Assembly: GCA_036245805.1 (NCBI GenBank)
Contig: BTRK01000002.1
Coordinates: forward strand, 5,390,689-5,454,688
DNA: 64,000 bases
Direction of reading: 5' to 3'
From: Pristionchus mayeri
Taxonomy: Eukaryota > Nematoda > Chromadorea > Rhabditida > Neodiplogasteridae
The position numbers and the translations under genes are program-made. Under the pieces are notes generated by a model. It had not been told where the DNA came from, searched no databases, and saw nothing but the letters and a program-made list of their open reading frames with translations. How positions within the stretch are numbered: position 1 is the first letter of the stretch; every line of letters starts with the position of its first letter. Shown piece by piece: positions 34,374 to 46,437 of the stretch.

Positions 34374-35807
34374 ATGATTGGAATGATCAACCTCCCTACT
34401 GATGGTCCTGTGGACTTTTATGTCGGCGCTCCCACTTCCAGAATCAGTGAATCTGTTCCGAAACTTCAAATAATGTGAGTAAGTAATCAAATTAAGCTCT
34501 CATTGGATTGAAACTAATTAAAGTGCATCCCCTGAAGTATCATTTCCAGTGGTCGTCCTAGCGCTCTTGCTAACCTGTCTGAACTCCCTTCAACATCATC
34601 TAATCCCAATCCGCCCATGTCTCCAAGGACTCAGGTATGCTTTACCATCTAATCTTCTTCTCCGTGTTTATTGTTATTTAATCAATGGAAGACAATTGTT
34701 AAAGACGCTCCAGTCGCATTTGTGTATACCTGGCACCCCAGAAAATTTTTATCAAGAAGGCAGACTTGACATGATCCTGAGCGTGTTCAAAAACAACTAC
34801 ATATCTCTCTCGCATTACCATAATCTGCAAACCTCTAAGCTCCGCGCATGTGACAAATCAGAGAAATCTCCGTAGTTGCATGTGGACGCTGTATATAATT
34901 AACCCCACTTTTCGAACACCGATCCCATATCACAAAGCCGCAAATGCTGTTTCATTTATTGTAAAGCAAGATGTTCAGGCACATAGTACAGTAACGTATA
35001 TTTCAGTTCTCTCTGAGTCTCTTCTCGAAGAGGCAAAGTGTACCCACTCTTGGATATTGCCCTGACGGTCGGCAGAGTGTGGATGGAATTCCGATCAATG
35101 TATGGTATTCCTTCTCAATGTTTCACAGATATATAAGAAGCGAGCTATTATTTGTAATAACTAGTTGATTTTGAAATTTTTATAAATTAAAAAGCATTTT
35201 CTTCGTAAGCATGCTTATGGCCAGATTCTCCGAGTCAAAAAAAAAGAAATCACTCAAAATCACACCTTGTAATTATTTAAAAAATTAAAATTCAGACTCA
35301 CAGTCCATCGAAGTTATGGGACGAACTTCTGATGCGCAAGATGGTCTCCAAGATACTTGAAGAAATCGCCAGCCCAGTGGAGCACCTAAAGTCTATTGAG
35401 AATACATTCGAAAGGACAAATCTGAGCATGTTTCATCTATGATATTCGCCGTGTCTAATCAAAAATAGTCGCATTTTAGATAGACAAATCTCTCGCTCCG
35501 AGCCCAATCTTTGCTCCGTAGAAAAGTCTTCAATAATCTGTTTTGTCTGTGGCTCTGTGATTGATGAGGAGTTAGAACACACCATAACGGTAACTTTTAC
35601 ATTACAGTTTTCAATACAATAATAATTGTTCTTCTAATCAACTTGTAAATATTGCAAATTTCAGAGAGATCGTTCGAGCTCGGTTGTGGTGATATCATAG
35701 AGGACGAGTCAAAAATTTCGTTGAACAACATCATCTCCCATCTTTCGACGTCTCCAATGAGATCGAATATTGGGAAGAGGAAGAGTTTATGCAGTGAATG
35801 CAGCTAA
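34374..35807 (+). pseudogene. Tandem CxxC-family gene, copy 1 (truncated last exon)
   Basis: Exons 34374-34474, 34550-34634, 35007-35099, 35296-35425, 35480-35589 and from 35665. Exons 1-5 are open and in phase (MIGMINLP, FSLSLFSKRQS, SKLWDELLMRKMV, NRQISRSEPNLC, CFVCGSVIDEELEHT). Exon 2 is 9 nt and exon 4 is 3 nt shorter than in copy 3, both in frame. In exon 6 a net frameshift just after RDRSSS leads to TAG at 35698-35700; the old frame would run to 35807 and still encodes the Cys-Ser-Glu-Cys-Ser end. The intron after exon 4 starts with GC instead of GT. The TATA box found upstream of copies 2 and 3 is missing here (about 34180-34200 reads GACCCGGTCAGTATAATG). It may be a pseudogene, or it may make a 184-residue shortened protein. 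Confidence 0.7.
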
Positions 35808-38051
35808 TGAAGATGCAATTTCGATGAAACGTTAATTATTTGATTCAATAGTTGCTTATTTCACAAATTTAAAGGGAATTGTACTTTGTACAACGCGGTG
35901 CTCGAATAATTTATTGTTGAATGATCGACTTTAAATATTGTTGTAATTGCTGAGTGAATATTTTTGAAGTTCAATTGTATGTGCTGCATTGCATGTTTGC
36001 CATTAATTAACTATACAAATGAGATATAAACTTCTCCGACGCATTTCTCCGCAATGTGCATTAACGACAATAATATAATCTAATCCTCGCGGCCAAACCC
36101 TATCTTTAATAGTCAAGTTCTCAACATGGGAAACACACGTAAGCAAATTGTTCATGATAGTAGCCTCGTGACCAGGAAGAATCTCATTTTACGTGCTTTT
36201 TATTGTATCCCGCCTACTAAAGACCACTGAGATTCACCACGTATAGCCAACTAAATCTCGAAAACACTTTGTGCGAACATCACTGATTTGAGTATTAACG
36301 CGCGTTTATTTTGTTGTTCTTCTTCCTTTATGAGCTATTCTCAAAACAAAAAAGAGGTTCCCCGCAGACAAGTGTTGTTATTGTGCACTGAGTCATTCTC
36401 ACCCCCATTTTCCTGGAGAAACGACAATATTTCAGAATGCGTGAAATTACGTAGTCTTTAGGACAATCGCTTCACATTTTGTTTCCTTTCGATCACACAA
36501 CGTCGAATGACAAAATTTTCAGAATTTTTCGAAACTGTGTTCATATGGAATCTCCCACTGTAATTTGATAGTCATGTATGATCCGCTATTTTGGCATGCC
36601 AAGTCCTTGTTTTCCTTCGTATAACTCCATTAGCTTTAGCCTCATTCCACTTCATCATTCAATGTTTTTCGTAGGAGGCAATTTCGAAATTTCAAAAGTT
36701 TCCATTCATCTACCCTGTTAGTCTCGGGTACCATTGTCATCATGTTGCAATTGCCTAACAATTGCCTACGTCATCAGTTGAGTGGTCGAGTCGGTTATCT
36801 TCTCCATGCAACCGAAAGATCACAAGCGCGGTGGAATGTGGGACGAATCACGTTTCATGCAGACCCTGCAGATATTATCACATTACTCAGGTTGTAGTCG
36901 CAAGCATACATTTTTGCTTGCGGGTAACGTTGCTTATTGGTCGGGCGTTTTTCGACGACTACCATCTTTATCAGCAATTGACACGAATAGCATAATCACT
37001 GGTTATCAGATCCGGTAACCTGCCTAACGATTCTCTGACTGATAAACACAATGTCCATGCGAAAACTTTCTGGACATTGATTGGTGAAATAGGTTGGCAA
37101 ATATATAATGAGCCCTTGTTGTATCATGTTTCCGGTACATGGGCACGCTTACGGCCATGTTTAGTCATTTCACAACTATTTTATTATTTCTGAAATGTGT
37201 CATCATTACGAATGTGTCTTTCGAAAGCATGCCACACCTAGATAAATTGATTTGACGTGTTAAAGCTCCATCAACGCATAGTGCTGGCAACCAGATGTCT
37301 CCGCGCCTCTGGCTATCTTTCTGACAACATCTGGTTAACAAAGTTTGCAACATTCGCGCGAGGTTTCCTTTGCAGATAATTTGAAATTGATTTCATGTGT
37401 TTCGATCTCCGTATGAAACGAGATATGGTTAATGTAAAATTAGCTGGCCACTACTCTCACGAGTGTGCTTGGACCCCGGTCTCCATTGGTTTTTGACGCG
37501 GAAGGGGGGGGGGGGTATTCAAATTAACTGCACGCATGTTATTTCTGTACATTTCCCGTTTTCGCTCACACATTCTGATCTCTTCTCTTTTTGACGTCGA
37601 ATGAGTTCACTCTAATCGGATTATGTCGATTCCAACTAGGTGCATAATCAGAACGCTTCCAAATCACTATCAAACAATCACTTTCACTTCGTCTCTCGGT
37701 CACTATCTTCTCGTTCCCTGATGCTAAAAGGCGTCTGATCTATAGCCTTCGATTCTAATCCAAAGCATACGCGTAATCTTTGCATGGTTGTGTTAGGAGA
37801 GGGTGGGCAGAGCTCAGTTAATACCGAGGCCTTATCGTCCATGAGGCTCTCTCTTACACTCTTACGCTCACTCACGCCTTGCCCTACGTGGGTTTCCTGT
37901 TATTTTCACGGTCGACATTTCTTTTTTACCCTCCAGGCGATGTACATTCCTTGCCGCGGCTCTCCTTTTCGGTATTCACAATTATAGACCGCAATAGACC
38001 ACACCCTAACGGATGTCAATCTGATAACGTTATGATAGAGGCCCTGTTCGA

Positions 38052-38058
38052 TATAAAA
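38052..38058 (+). promoter_or_regulatory. TATA box, copy 2
   Basis: TATAAAA inside the block TTCGATATAAAAGAGGCCGG, which is identical upstream of copy 3 (41916-41922). It lies about 150 bp before the poly-T/CAG acceptor that precedes the start codon. The conservation of block and spacing in both copies supports a core promoter. Confidence 0.65.
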
Positions 38059-38193
38059 GAGGCCGGTCGGAGCACATATTCAATGCTTTGGATCAAATGC
38101 AGTATTTCAGCAACTTATTACAGTGTTGTAATGATATTGTTGGCTCGCTACTTGCTGTTTGATCATTGGATCGAGTTGCACACACAAATATTG

Positions 38194-38205
38194 TTTTTTT
38201 TTCAG
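38194..38205 (+). promoter_or_regulatory. Acceptor 8 nt before start codon (outron end or UTR intron), copy 2
   Basis: A TTTTTTTTTCAG run ends at 38205 and the ATG follows at 38214, with AATCAGCC between. Copy 3 has the same arrangement (acceptor 42061, ATG 42070). No donor is obvious between the TATA box and this acceptor, so trans-splicing of a leader onto an outron of roughly 120 nt is the simplest reading. Confidence 0.5.
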
Positions 38206-38213
38206 AATCAGCC

Positions 38214-39720
38214 ATGATTGGTATGATCAATCTTCCTACTGATGCTCCTGTGGATTTTTATGCTGCCGCACCCACTTCCAGAATCAATGATTCTATTCCG
38301 AGGCTTCAAAGAGTGTGCGTATTATTTTTACCTATTTATAATTGTATTTGTTTGCCCGAAAAATTAACGTACATAAATGATTTAATTAAATTTTCCAGTA
38401 GTCGACCTACCTCCCTCGCTAACCTGTCTGAACTCCCTTCAACATCATCTAATCACGATCCAGACCCGTCTCCAATGACTTGCGAGATTCAGGTATGCTT
38501 CATTCTCTAGAAACATGCTAAAAAACAAAGGCTTCATTCGTATTTGTGGTATATTTAACCCTAGATAGTAGAGCAAAATGAATATTTTTATCACGAAGGC
38601 AGACTTGACATCACGCAAAGCCCGTTCAAAATGACCAACACCTCTCTCTCGCACTATCATAATCTACCAAATCTGTCGGTTTATCTTTGGTCGCGCATGT
38701 GACAAATACGCGTAAGCTCCATAGGTGCATGTGGACGCTGTCTATCATTATCCCAACTTTTTGAGCACCGCTCCCTGATCACAAAGCCGCATAACATCTG
38801 ATGATTAATCATTTTTCAAGACCCTGTATTATACTAGTCAATTTCAGTTCTCTCTAAGTCTCTTCTCGAAGAGGCAAAGTATACCAACGCATGGCTACTG
38901 CCCAGATGGTCGGAAGGGTATAGATGGAAGACCGATCAATGTACGTTTCACCGATCTTACATGATTAGATTTTTCATTTGCAATTATTTGAATGATCTTA
39001 TTGTCGAAACGTCATGCTAGTTGTCGGTTTCTTTGTGCCGAAATCTTCAAAGGCGGCACAACTGGTTTTGAAATGTATCGTAGGATGTGACAAGAACAAT
39101 CCATTTGTTCTAGGCACACAGCCCCTCAAAGCTGTGGGACGAACTTCTGATGCGCAAGATGGTCTCTAGAATTCTCGAAGAACTCGCCAGTCCAGTGGAA
39201 CATCTGCAGTCGATTGATAAGACATTCGAGAAGACGAATTTACTGAGCATGTTTCATGCCTGCTATTTACTCTATATTAATTTTATTCACGTTCGGATTT
39301 AACGTTAAAACAAGAAAATGTACCATCTTGAATCAAAATAGCTCTGTTTAGATCGTCAAATCTCATTTTTTAGATCGTCAAATCTCTCGATCCGTGCCGA
39401 ATCTTTGCTCGGAAGAGAAGTCCTCAACACTATGTTCTATCTGCGGCGATGCAATTGAGGAGGAATTGGAACGTACAATAACGGTATTGTTTTCCATTGA
39501 AAGTTGACAAGTAAATGTTTATTACTGTCTGATTGATCTATTTTTCTCATTTGAAATGATAAAATTGCAGAAAGATTGATCGAAATCGGCTCTTGGTCAG
39601 CCTTTATTCGAGGATTACGACTCAAAACCGACATTGAAAAACAGAATCACCGATTTATCAACGTTTCCGATGATATCTATTCTCGGGCAGACGAAGAAAC
39701 GATGCAGCATGTGCAGCTAA
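38214..39720 (+). pseudogene. Tandem CxxC-family gene, copy 2 (nonsense in last exon)
   Basis: Exons 38214-38314, 38399-38492, 38848-38940, 39114-39246, 39374-39483 and from 39571. Exons 1-5 have the same lengths as in copy 3 and are fully open (MIGMINLPTDAPVDFYAAAP, SKLWDELLMRKMV, CSICGDAIEEELERT). Exon 6 begins Lys-Asp and then TGA (39577-39579), where copies 1 and 3 have CGT for Arg. The remaining frame is open to 39720 and ends in RCSMCS. The exon-4 donor is GC, as in copy 1. A short direct duplication of the exon-5 start (GATCGTCAAATCTC) lies just upstream of its acceptor. Product, if made, is 179 residues. Confidence 0.7.
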
Positions 39721-41915
39721 CATGAGAAAAATAAGAAGAAAACGCAGCTGCAGATGAGAAAATTATCTAAGTAATCAAGCTTTCTCCCTTATCATCAAAC
39801 GGGTATTTCCGATGTAGCTACTGGCATAGTTACGCGGTATTTCATTGTTGATTTCCTTAATGACATAATTAACTTGTACGAGATAAAGCTTCCTAAATTA
39901 TTGTTTTATTAGTGCCTATTTATATTAATCCCCGAGACCAACCCTACCGTTAACGATAAATCTATAAAAATCTCGAGACCATGAGTGACTAGCCATTGAC
40001 GTAAGCAGATACGTGAGTGAAGCCTCGTGACTTGGGCGTGTCGTATTTTAGAATACGCTTTATCTTACTTATCAACAATTCATTCATTTAATCACGTAGA
40101 ATAACTGAATGACTTGTTGAATGTAATTGAAATGACTCGCGAACACCACATGAGTGAGGATTAACACTCTCTGAGCATGTTGTTAATTTATGGTTCAGTT
40201 CCCATCCCATTATGAGTTATTCGCAAAAGCAAAGAGGGACGTACCGCGTAGACAACTGTTATTGTTGTCCAATGAGTTATTCAGCGACCTTTTACTGAAT
40301 AGGCGACCACAGTTAAGAATGGGTGGAAATTCACATCCTTTTGAAACATACCTTTACACACATTATGGCACAAAAAATATACTGAATTGCGAACTTGAAG
40401 GCGCGGAAAATAGAGCGCTATACTGTGATAGTCATGTACAATCCGCCCTTATTTTGACATTCTAAATCCTTGTTTCATATCATATCCCTCCGTTGTCTTG
40501 ATCCCTTCTTCCACTTCCTCATTAAATGCTTTCTCGTAAGCTCGACTTTCGAAATTTCAATGGTTATAATTCACCTACCCTGTTAGCCTCGGCTTGCATT
40601 GTCATTGTGTTGCAATTTTCTAACAATTGCCTACGTCATCACTTGAGTGATTGAGTCGGTTATCTCCACCATGCAACCGAAAGATCACAAGCGCTAGAGG
40701 AATGCTAGATCAAGCACGTTGCAAGCAGACTCTGCAGATAACATCACAAAATTTTCGCCACAGCCTGCAGTCACTGTCAGTGATTCTGGAAACGTGATCA
40801 TGTGCGGGTGATGTTGATTTCGTCAAGCATCTTCACAAAATATCGCCGCTTGAAATTTTCGTGTGCAGTGGTTTGCATTAGAAACATGCGACTACAAATA
40901 TCCTTATCATTTCTTTTTTTTTCGATTAAAGATCATTAGCTATTTGCACCGGAAACCCCCATAATTCTCAACCAGAAATTATCGACTATTTCACACAAAG
41001 TCCATGAGCATACTCTGAACGTTGATTGGCGAAATTGGCTGATAGCAATATAAAGAGCCCATTTTATTGCACATTTCCGGTACAACGGTACGCTTAGGGC
41101 CATGTTTCGCCATTCCACAACTATTTAGCCATCATTGCGAATGTGTCTTTCGAAAGCGTGTCAATTCTATATAATTTGACGTGCAAACTTATCATCTAAG
41201 CTCTTTGTGGTTGCTTGCAACGGGTGTCTGTACCAGATGTCTTCGCACCTCTAATAATCTGCTGAACAAGAAACGGCACCCCTACTTTTCCCACGCATTC
41301 GATTTATTGGTAATGACTCCCGTGATGTGAGGGTAAATGTGTCACTTCAAACGTTTTGATCTCGATGCGAAACGCGCCACTTGATTTATGCAAAATTTGC
41401 TAGTCGCTGATCTCACAGGCGTGTTTATCATGGGTTTGATTGGGTTTGACGCGGGGAAGGGCGTGAGCACGCTTGGACTACACAATTCAATTCAGTGCAT
41501 GTTCATTCGTCAACCCATGGCCACTATCATTTCGATCCTTGTTGCTAAAAGGCGTATGATTTATAGCCTACGTTTCTAATCCAAAGCTCGCGTGTAATCT
41601 TTGTATGACGGGTAGTATAAGGAGACGGTGAAGAGAGAGCGAGAGAGAGAGAGAGAGGGAGACATGGGAGCACAGTTGATATCACAGCCTTCCTCCCATT
41701 CCTCTTATCGTCCGGCACTCTTTACGCTCTCGCTTCCCCTTGCCCAACGCGGTTTCATGTTGTTCTCACGACTGACATTTATCGCTCCTTTGACGACGTG
41801 GGTCCTCACATGATACGCATTCCTAGTCCCGATTCCCTTTTCGGCATTTGTGAGTAGGCTACTGACCACACCCTAACGGGTTTTTATCTGATAACATTCT
41901 GGTGGCCCTGTTCGA

Positions 41916-41922
41916 TATAAAA
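41916..41922 (+). promoter_or_regulatory. TATA box, copy 3
   Basis: TATAAAA within the same conserved block as copy 2, about 140 bp before the acceptor at 42060-42061. It is preceded in both by ACCACACCCTAACGG about 45-90 bp upstream, which may be a further promoter element. Confidence 0.65.
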
Positions 41923-42069
41923 GAGGCCGGTCGACGCTCATATTCGATGTCAAATCCAGTGTGTTCCGCCTCTTACTACAGTCGAGTAAATTTATCATTG
42001 TCTCGCTATTGTGTGCTCTTCGAAACAAGTAGCATGTACAACAGAATTATTTTTTTTTCAGAATCAGCC

Positions 42070-43649
42070 ATGATTGGAATGATCAACCTGCCTACTGATG
42101 GTTCTGTGGACTTTTATGCCGCCGCTCCCACTTCCAGAATCAATGACTATGTTTCAAGACTTCAGAGAGCGTAAGTATCACTTATTTTCTGTCTTGAATT
42201 TTGTGTATTTACCTGAAAAATAAATGTTCTCAATCTAATACAATTAAATTTTCGTCGTAAAACTCTACATTTTCACTAAATTAACTAAATTAAACTAAAT
42301 TGATAGGGAAAAATTGGCTTATAATTGTATGTTCAGTGGTCGTCCTACAGCTCTCGCTAACCTGTCTGAACATCCCTCAACATCTTCTAATCCCAAACCA
42401 CCGCCATCTCCAATGACTCGCGAGATTCAGGTGTGCTTTACCCTTTAATCTTATTCTCCATGTTTATTATAATTTAATTTATGGAAGAAACATGCTAAAA
42501 AACTAAGCTCCAGTCGGATTTCTGGTATATTTAACACCCTAGACTGTATAGCAAAATGAGTATTTTTATCGCGAAGGCAGACTTGACATCACGCAAAGCC
42601 CGTTCAAAATAACCAACCCCTCTCTCTCTAGCACTATCATAATCTACCAAATCTGTCAGTTTATCTTTTGTCGCGCATGTGACAAATACGCGTAAGCTCT
42701 ATAGGTACATGTGGACTCTGTCTATGATTTTCCCTGCTTTTCAAGCGCCGGTCCCAGAAAGCCGCATAACATCTGATGATTAATCATTTTTCAAGACCCT
42801 GTATTATACTTGTCAATTTCAGTTCTCTCTAAGTCTCTTCTCGAAGCGGCAAAGTATATCAACGCATGGCTACTGCTCAGATGGTCGAAAGAGTTTGGAT
42901 GGACGACCGATCAATGTACGTTTCACAGATCTTAGATAATTATATTTTGCATTTGCAATTATGTGAATGATCTTATTATCGAAACGTCATGCTAGTTGTC
43001 GGTTTCTCTGTGTCGAAATCTTCAAATGCGGCATAACTGGTTTTGAAATGTATCGTAGGATGTGGAAAACAGCAAATGGATTGATTCTAGGCACACAGTC
43101 CCTCCAAGTTATGGGACGAACTTCTGATGCGCAAGATGGTATCCAGAATCCTCGAAGAAATCGCAAGTCCAGTGGAACATCTGCACTGTATTGAGAAGAC
43201 TTTCGAGAAGTCGAATCTACTGAGTGCGTTTCAGTATTTTTATTTACATGGGCTACCGATTTACCACGAGTGATTTCATGAGCAAGCAATGCGGCTAACA
43301 CTATGTCTTGTAGATCGTCAAATCTCTCGCTCCGAGCCCAATCTTTGCTCCGAAGATAAGTCATCAACAATCTGCTGTATCTGCGGAAATGTGATTGATG
43401 AGGAGTTAGAACACAAAATCGCGGTAAATTTTACCATTTTAAGTTGTTTATTGATATATTCCAGTACTATTTTTCTCGATACAAATTATGAAATTTCAGA
43501 GGGATCGTTCGAGTTCGGACCTCAGTTCGAATTATACTGAGGATGAAGACTCAAATGATGTTCTGGACAGCATCATCTCCGACTTTTCTACGCCTTCAAC
43601 GAGAATTAATCTCGGGAAGAGGAAGAGTTACTGCAGTGAATGCAGCTAA
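42070..43649 (+). CDS. Novel tandem CxxC-family protein, copy 3 (complete)
   Basis: Six exons in perfect phase: 42070-42170, 42337-42430, 42823-42915, 43091-43223, 43314-43423 and 43500-43649 (TAA); 681 nt, 226 residues. Residues 1-34 (MIGMINLPTD to RLQR) have no signal peptide. Residues 35-65 are Ser/Pro-rich. Residues 66-96 are basic (FSLSLFSKRQS, DGRKSLDGRP). Residues 97-140 form a likely helix (SKLWDELLMRKMVSRILEEI). Residues 141-177 hold NLCSEDKSS and a CxxC knuckle (CCICGNVIDEE). The last 50 residues are acidic then basic and end YCSECS. The CxxC plus terminal CxxC could bind one zinc ion, as in small zinc ribbons; this is inference. All introns are GT-AG here, including a GT donor after exon 4 where the other copies have GC. 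No known family is recognised. It is the only one of the three that encodes the full C terminus. Confidence 0.7.
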
Positions 43650-43962
43650 TGAAAGATATGACGCAGGAACTTGATTTTTTTTTTCTTTTACAAACTATTC
43701 ACTGTTTGCTTACGGGTATTTTCGCATATTCTTATTACGCGGTGCTGGAATAACTTATTGTTGAATAACTTATTTTCAATAATATAATTGCATATAAATT
43801 TCGTTTGTCCAAGAGATCCCGCTATCCATAACATGGCTTCGTCTAATCCGAAATTAAAATACAACCATCAAGAATTGCATCAAGAAGTGACCGAGATGTG
43901 ACCGCACGTAATCTTGACTCAGCCTTCGTTTCCATTCGTTGCATTGCGCTTTCGGCACAATC

Positions 43963-44054
43963 GAGTAATCGTCTGACTCTCTCCAAATTGCATGATCTCT
44001 CGCTTTCTAACCGGCTAGAGAGTGTGCAATATGAGGAGGGTCAGACCATTGCTC
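43963..44054. mobile_element. Palindromic MITE, subfamily P1, older copy
   Basis: 92 bp, ends GAGTAATCGTCTGACTCTC and GACCATTGCTC. Arms are more diverged than in the 16.6-kb and 32.6-kb copies. The flanking octamers GCACAATC and ACAAAATC still match at six of eight positions. Confidence 0.75.
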
Positions 44055-44056
44055 AC

Positions 44057-45680
44057 AAAATCCCGACTCCAGATTGCACGATTCCCGGTCCATTTCAATC
44101 ACTCATTGCGCGCATTCCTATTCTTTTCTCTTATCGCACGAATCGCACTGTCCGATTCTGAAACGACACGAAATCTTTTAAATTCCAGAACTTTTGCAGT
44201 CCATACTGTCAGTGTTTTATCACTATTTCCTTGATGGCTAGACGAAATTCTTCATTTTACGGATTACTGTCACAGACGTTGACAGAAATCTGAATGTCAT
44301 GCATACAGATGCGTCGACAATCAATGGATAATCCAATAAAACGACCCGATTTTTATTAAATAAACGTATTCAAAACGGAATAATAGCATCTGTGCCTCGA
44401 GGAAAAATGTGTCCTTACAACGAGCAGAAACTAAAACTAGACACCACGGACGCTCTTTGATCGGATAAAATGATCAGAAAGACACGTACTCTCCTCTCTA
44501 AATTCCTGGGGCAAAATGAGCAAATAACGCCAAGTGTTTACACTCGGAAAAGTATAATCGTCCGAAAAGTATGTTTTCCACCATACGCGAATGAGTGAGT
44601 TCACAAACCTAGAGAATGGCCCTATGTTATGGGTGCACTATTTCAGTCTGAATCACCCTGTTGGCCCAGTTTCGATGGTTGGTCACCTCATGCAAATGTC
44701 ATCAGGACGGAATTGTCGAAAGAGTACTATGAACCCTAATGTGCGATTGAGCACTGAGGGTCCAATTTTCTTGGTGGCCCCATTGAAAGTCGTGACGGTT
44801 TATTGGAGTACTATGATCTCATCATGGCTGATTATGATGTACTGAGCTATGCATGTTCACAAACAATCCACAATTTTAGATTTTCACAATCCGCCTCATT
44901 TTGCGTCAGATTATACGGATTTTCACCCTCACATTTCACGTTTGATCTCTTTAGCGACTCTCTCGTCATAATTTCACTGGTTTCCACGAAACGATTACAT
45001 GTACAATCGGATGATGGAATCGGCTGTCAGCCCCCCTACGAACCGAAATCTCACAGAGCACATAACGTGGCGACACATTAGGAGAATGAGCAGACCGTAG
45101 TCCCTGATGTTATTCAGATGAGCTACCGTAATCCATGATCGCTATTGTATCTGCTCTGTGAGATTTCGTATCCCTGATAGTTACCGTATACCTGATCAAA
45201 CATGATGGTCAATGTTACCTGCTTATTCTACTCACATTGGACAAAGTCATCACGCAATGGCACGGACTTTTTCGCTAGCAGCCTCGATTCTGACTTGCAC
45301 TATTCTTAACGAATAATAACGAAATCTAATTCACAATATTTGCACTAGAAGCCTCCCTACTAGTGAAAATGATTTGCTTGCACTGAGGATTTCCCTAATT
45401 TTGTGAGATCTTCCGAACTGTGCTCACCAAAATGCTGAAATTTTTCCCGAATCAAGGGCATTTATCTCAAAACTATTCACCCATGCCTACAAGAAATTAA
45501 GGACTGAACTGAGATTGAGTCAGCGCGAGTCGGTTGATCACTGAGGCGCTTATGGCATGGGGTGATCTGAAGTAACGAGATTTTAATTTTGCTCTCCGAT
45601 CATTCACAATTTTACGCGCTTAATCTGATTAAGTGTTACACTTTGAGCCTAGTACCGCCCCGTCATCCTCTCGCATTTCA
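44057..45680 (+). repeat. Segmental duplication, copy A
   Basis: Direct repeat of 51989-53460, beginning at CGACTCCAGATTG. Shared landmarks include TAGACACCACGGACGCTCTT, CACCCATGCCTAC and AAGGACTGAACTGAGA. Most of it is moderately diverged, but about 44815-45105 is almost identical to 52703-52995. No splice-consistent coding sequence was found in it. Confidence 0.88.
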
Positions 45681-46221
45681 ACATGAGCTCTTGCATAGGC
45701 CAGTATTCTCAAAACGCTGAGATTTAGAATGCCGATCTTTATTGAAATGTTTATCGTACTTTTTATCATCCCAACTCACTTTATGTGGTTAGAGTAAATC
45801 CTCTCCCGAATGGGCTTTACTGATGTGTAGAAATATTCAAAGGCAGCAAAAAAATGAAATTCACTGAAATGAATGAAAAAAGGAAATGAATGAAATTCAG
45901 CATTTTTGGAATAACTTTAGGCGCACAATCGATTTGTGATGGAATTTTTTTGAACGCTGTTGTTACGTCTCACAGTTGACATTTTTGGCCTCTAATAAGT
46001 TTGATGACTTACCAAGCTGTTAAAAGTACAAATTTGCGACAAAGTTCGAAGCTATCGTGTGAGTAAGGACTGTCGAAAAATGTTCAGAGAAACATGTGCC
46101 AACCATTCCTTGATTTTATTCGATTCTTGGACAACACGCGTGATATGCATTGTGGACGTGGTGCCTTCGTTGATGCCGTTTTCAATTAGAAGGCGTGATA
46201 TTTCGATGTTTTGTTTGCAGT

Positions 46222-46380
46222 TTGCATGTATTGCTCCATTAACGTATTTATTAAAATCTGGCAGTATGGATATCAGATGGTTGAAGGAATGAACAAGGAT
46301 AAAACATTGCAAGAGAAGGAGGACCGCATGACCACGTTCATGCACAAATACAGGACGAGGCTTTATCCACAAGCAAGTGA
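46222..46380 (+). CDS. Unassigned exon
   Basis: Acceptor GTTTGCAG followed by an open stretch reading CMYCSINVFIKIWQYGYQMV to LYPQASE, ending at a GTCAGT donor. A second acceptor-like GGCAG at about 46265 would give a shorter in-frame exon. A foldback element starts 57 bp downstream, inside what would be the next intron. No family recognised. Confidence 0.3.
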
Positions 46381-46437
46381 GGTCAGTTTTCTTTCTTACA
46401 ATGAGTTCAGAAATGCCTGTTCTGCAGTAGCATGACA

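Larger units (their letters stand above)
32100..43850 (+). repeat. Three tandem units of about 3.85 kb
   Basis: The same landmarks recur at regular spacing: AAAGATCACAAG at 32919, 36815 and 40680; the gene start ATGATTGGnATGATC at 34374, 38214 and 42070; and GCACACAGnCCCTCnAAG (or ACTCACAGTCC) at 35296, 39114 and 43091. Homology covers exons, introns and several kilobases of upstream DNA, with scattered indels. Exons are the most alike. The array therefore arose by whole-gene duplication including the promoter and has since diverged. Confidence 0.92.

Noticed and set aside
32100..43850. Regular repeat spacing considered as a CRISPR or satellite array
   Set aside because: Units are 3.85 kb with intron-exon genes and promoters; this is tandem gene duplication in a eukaryote.
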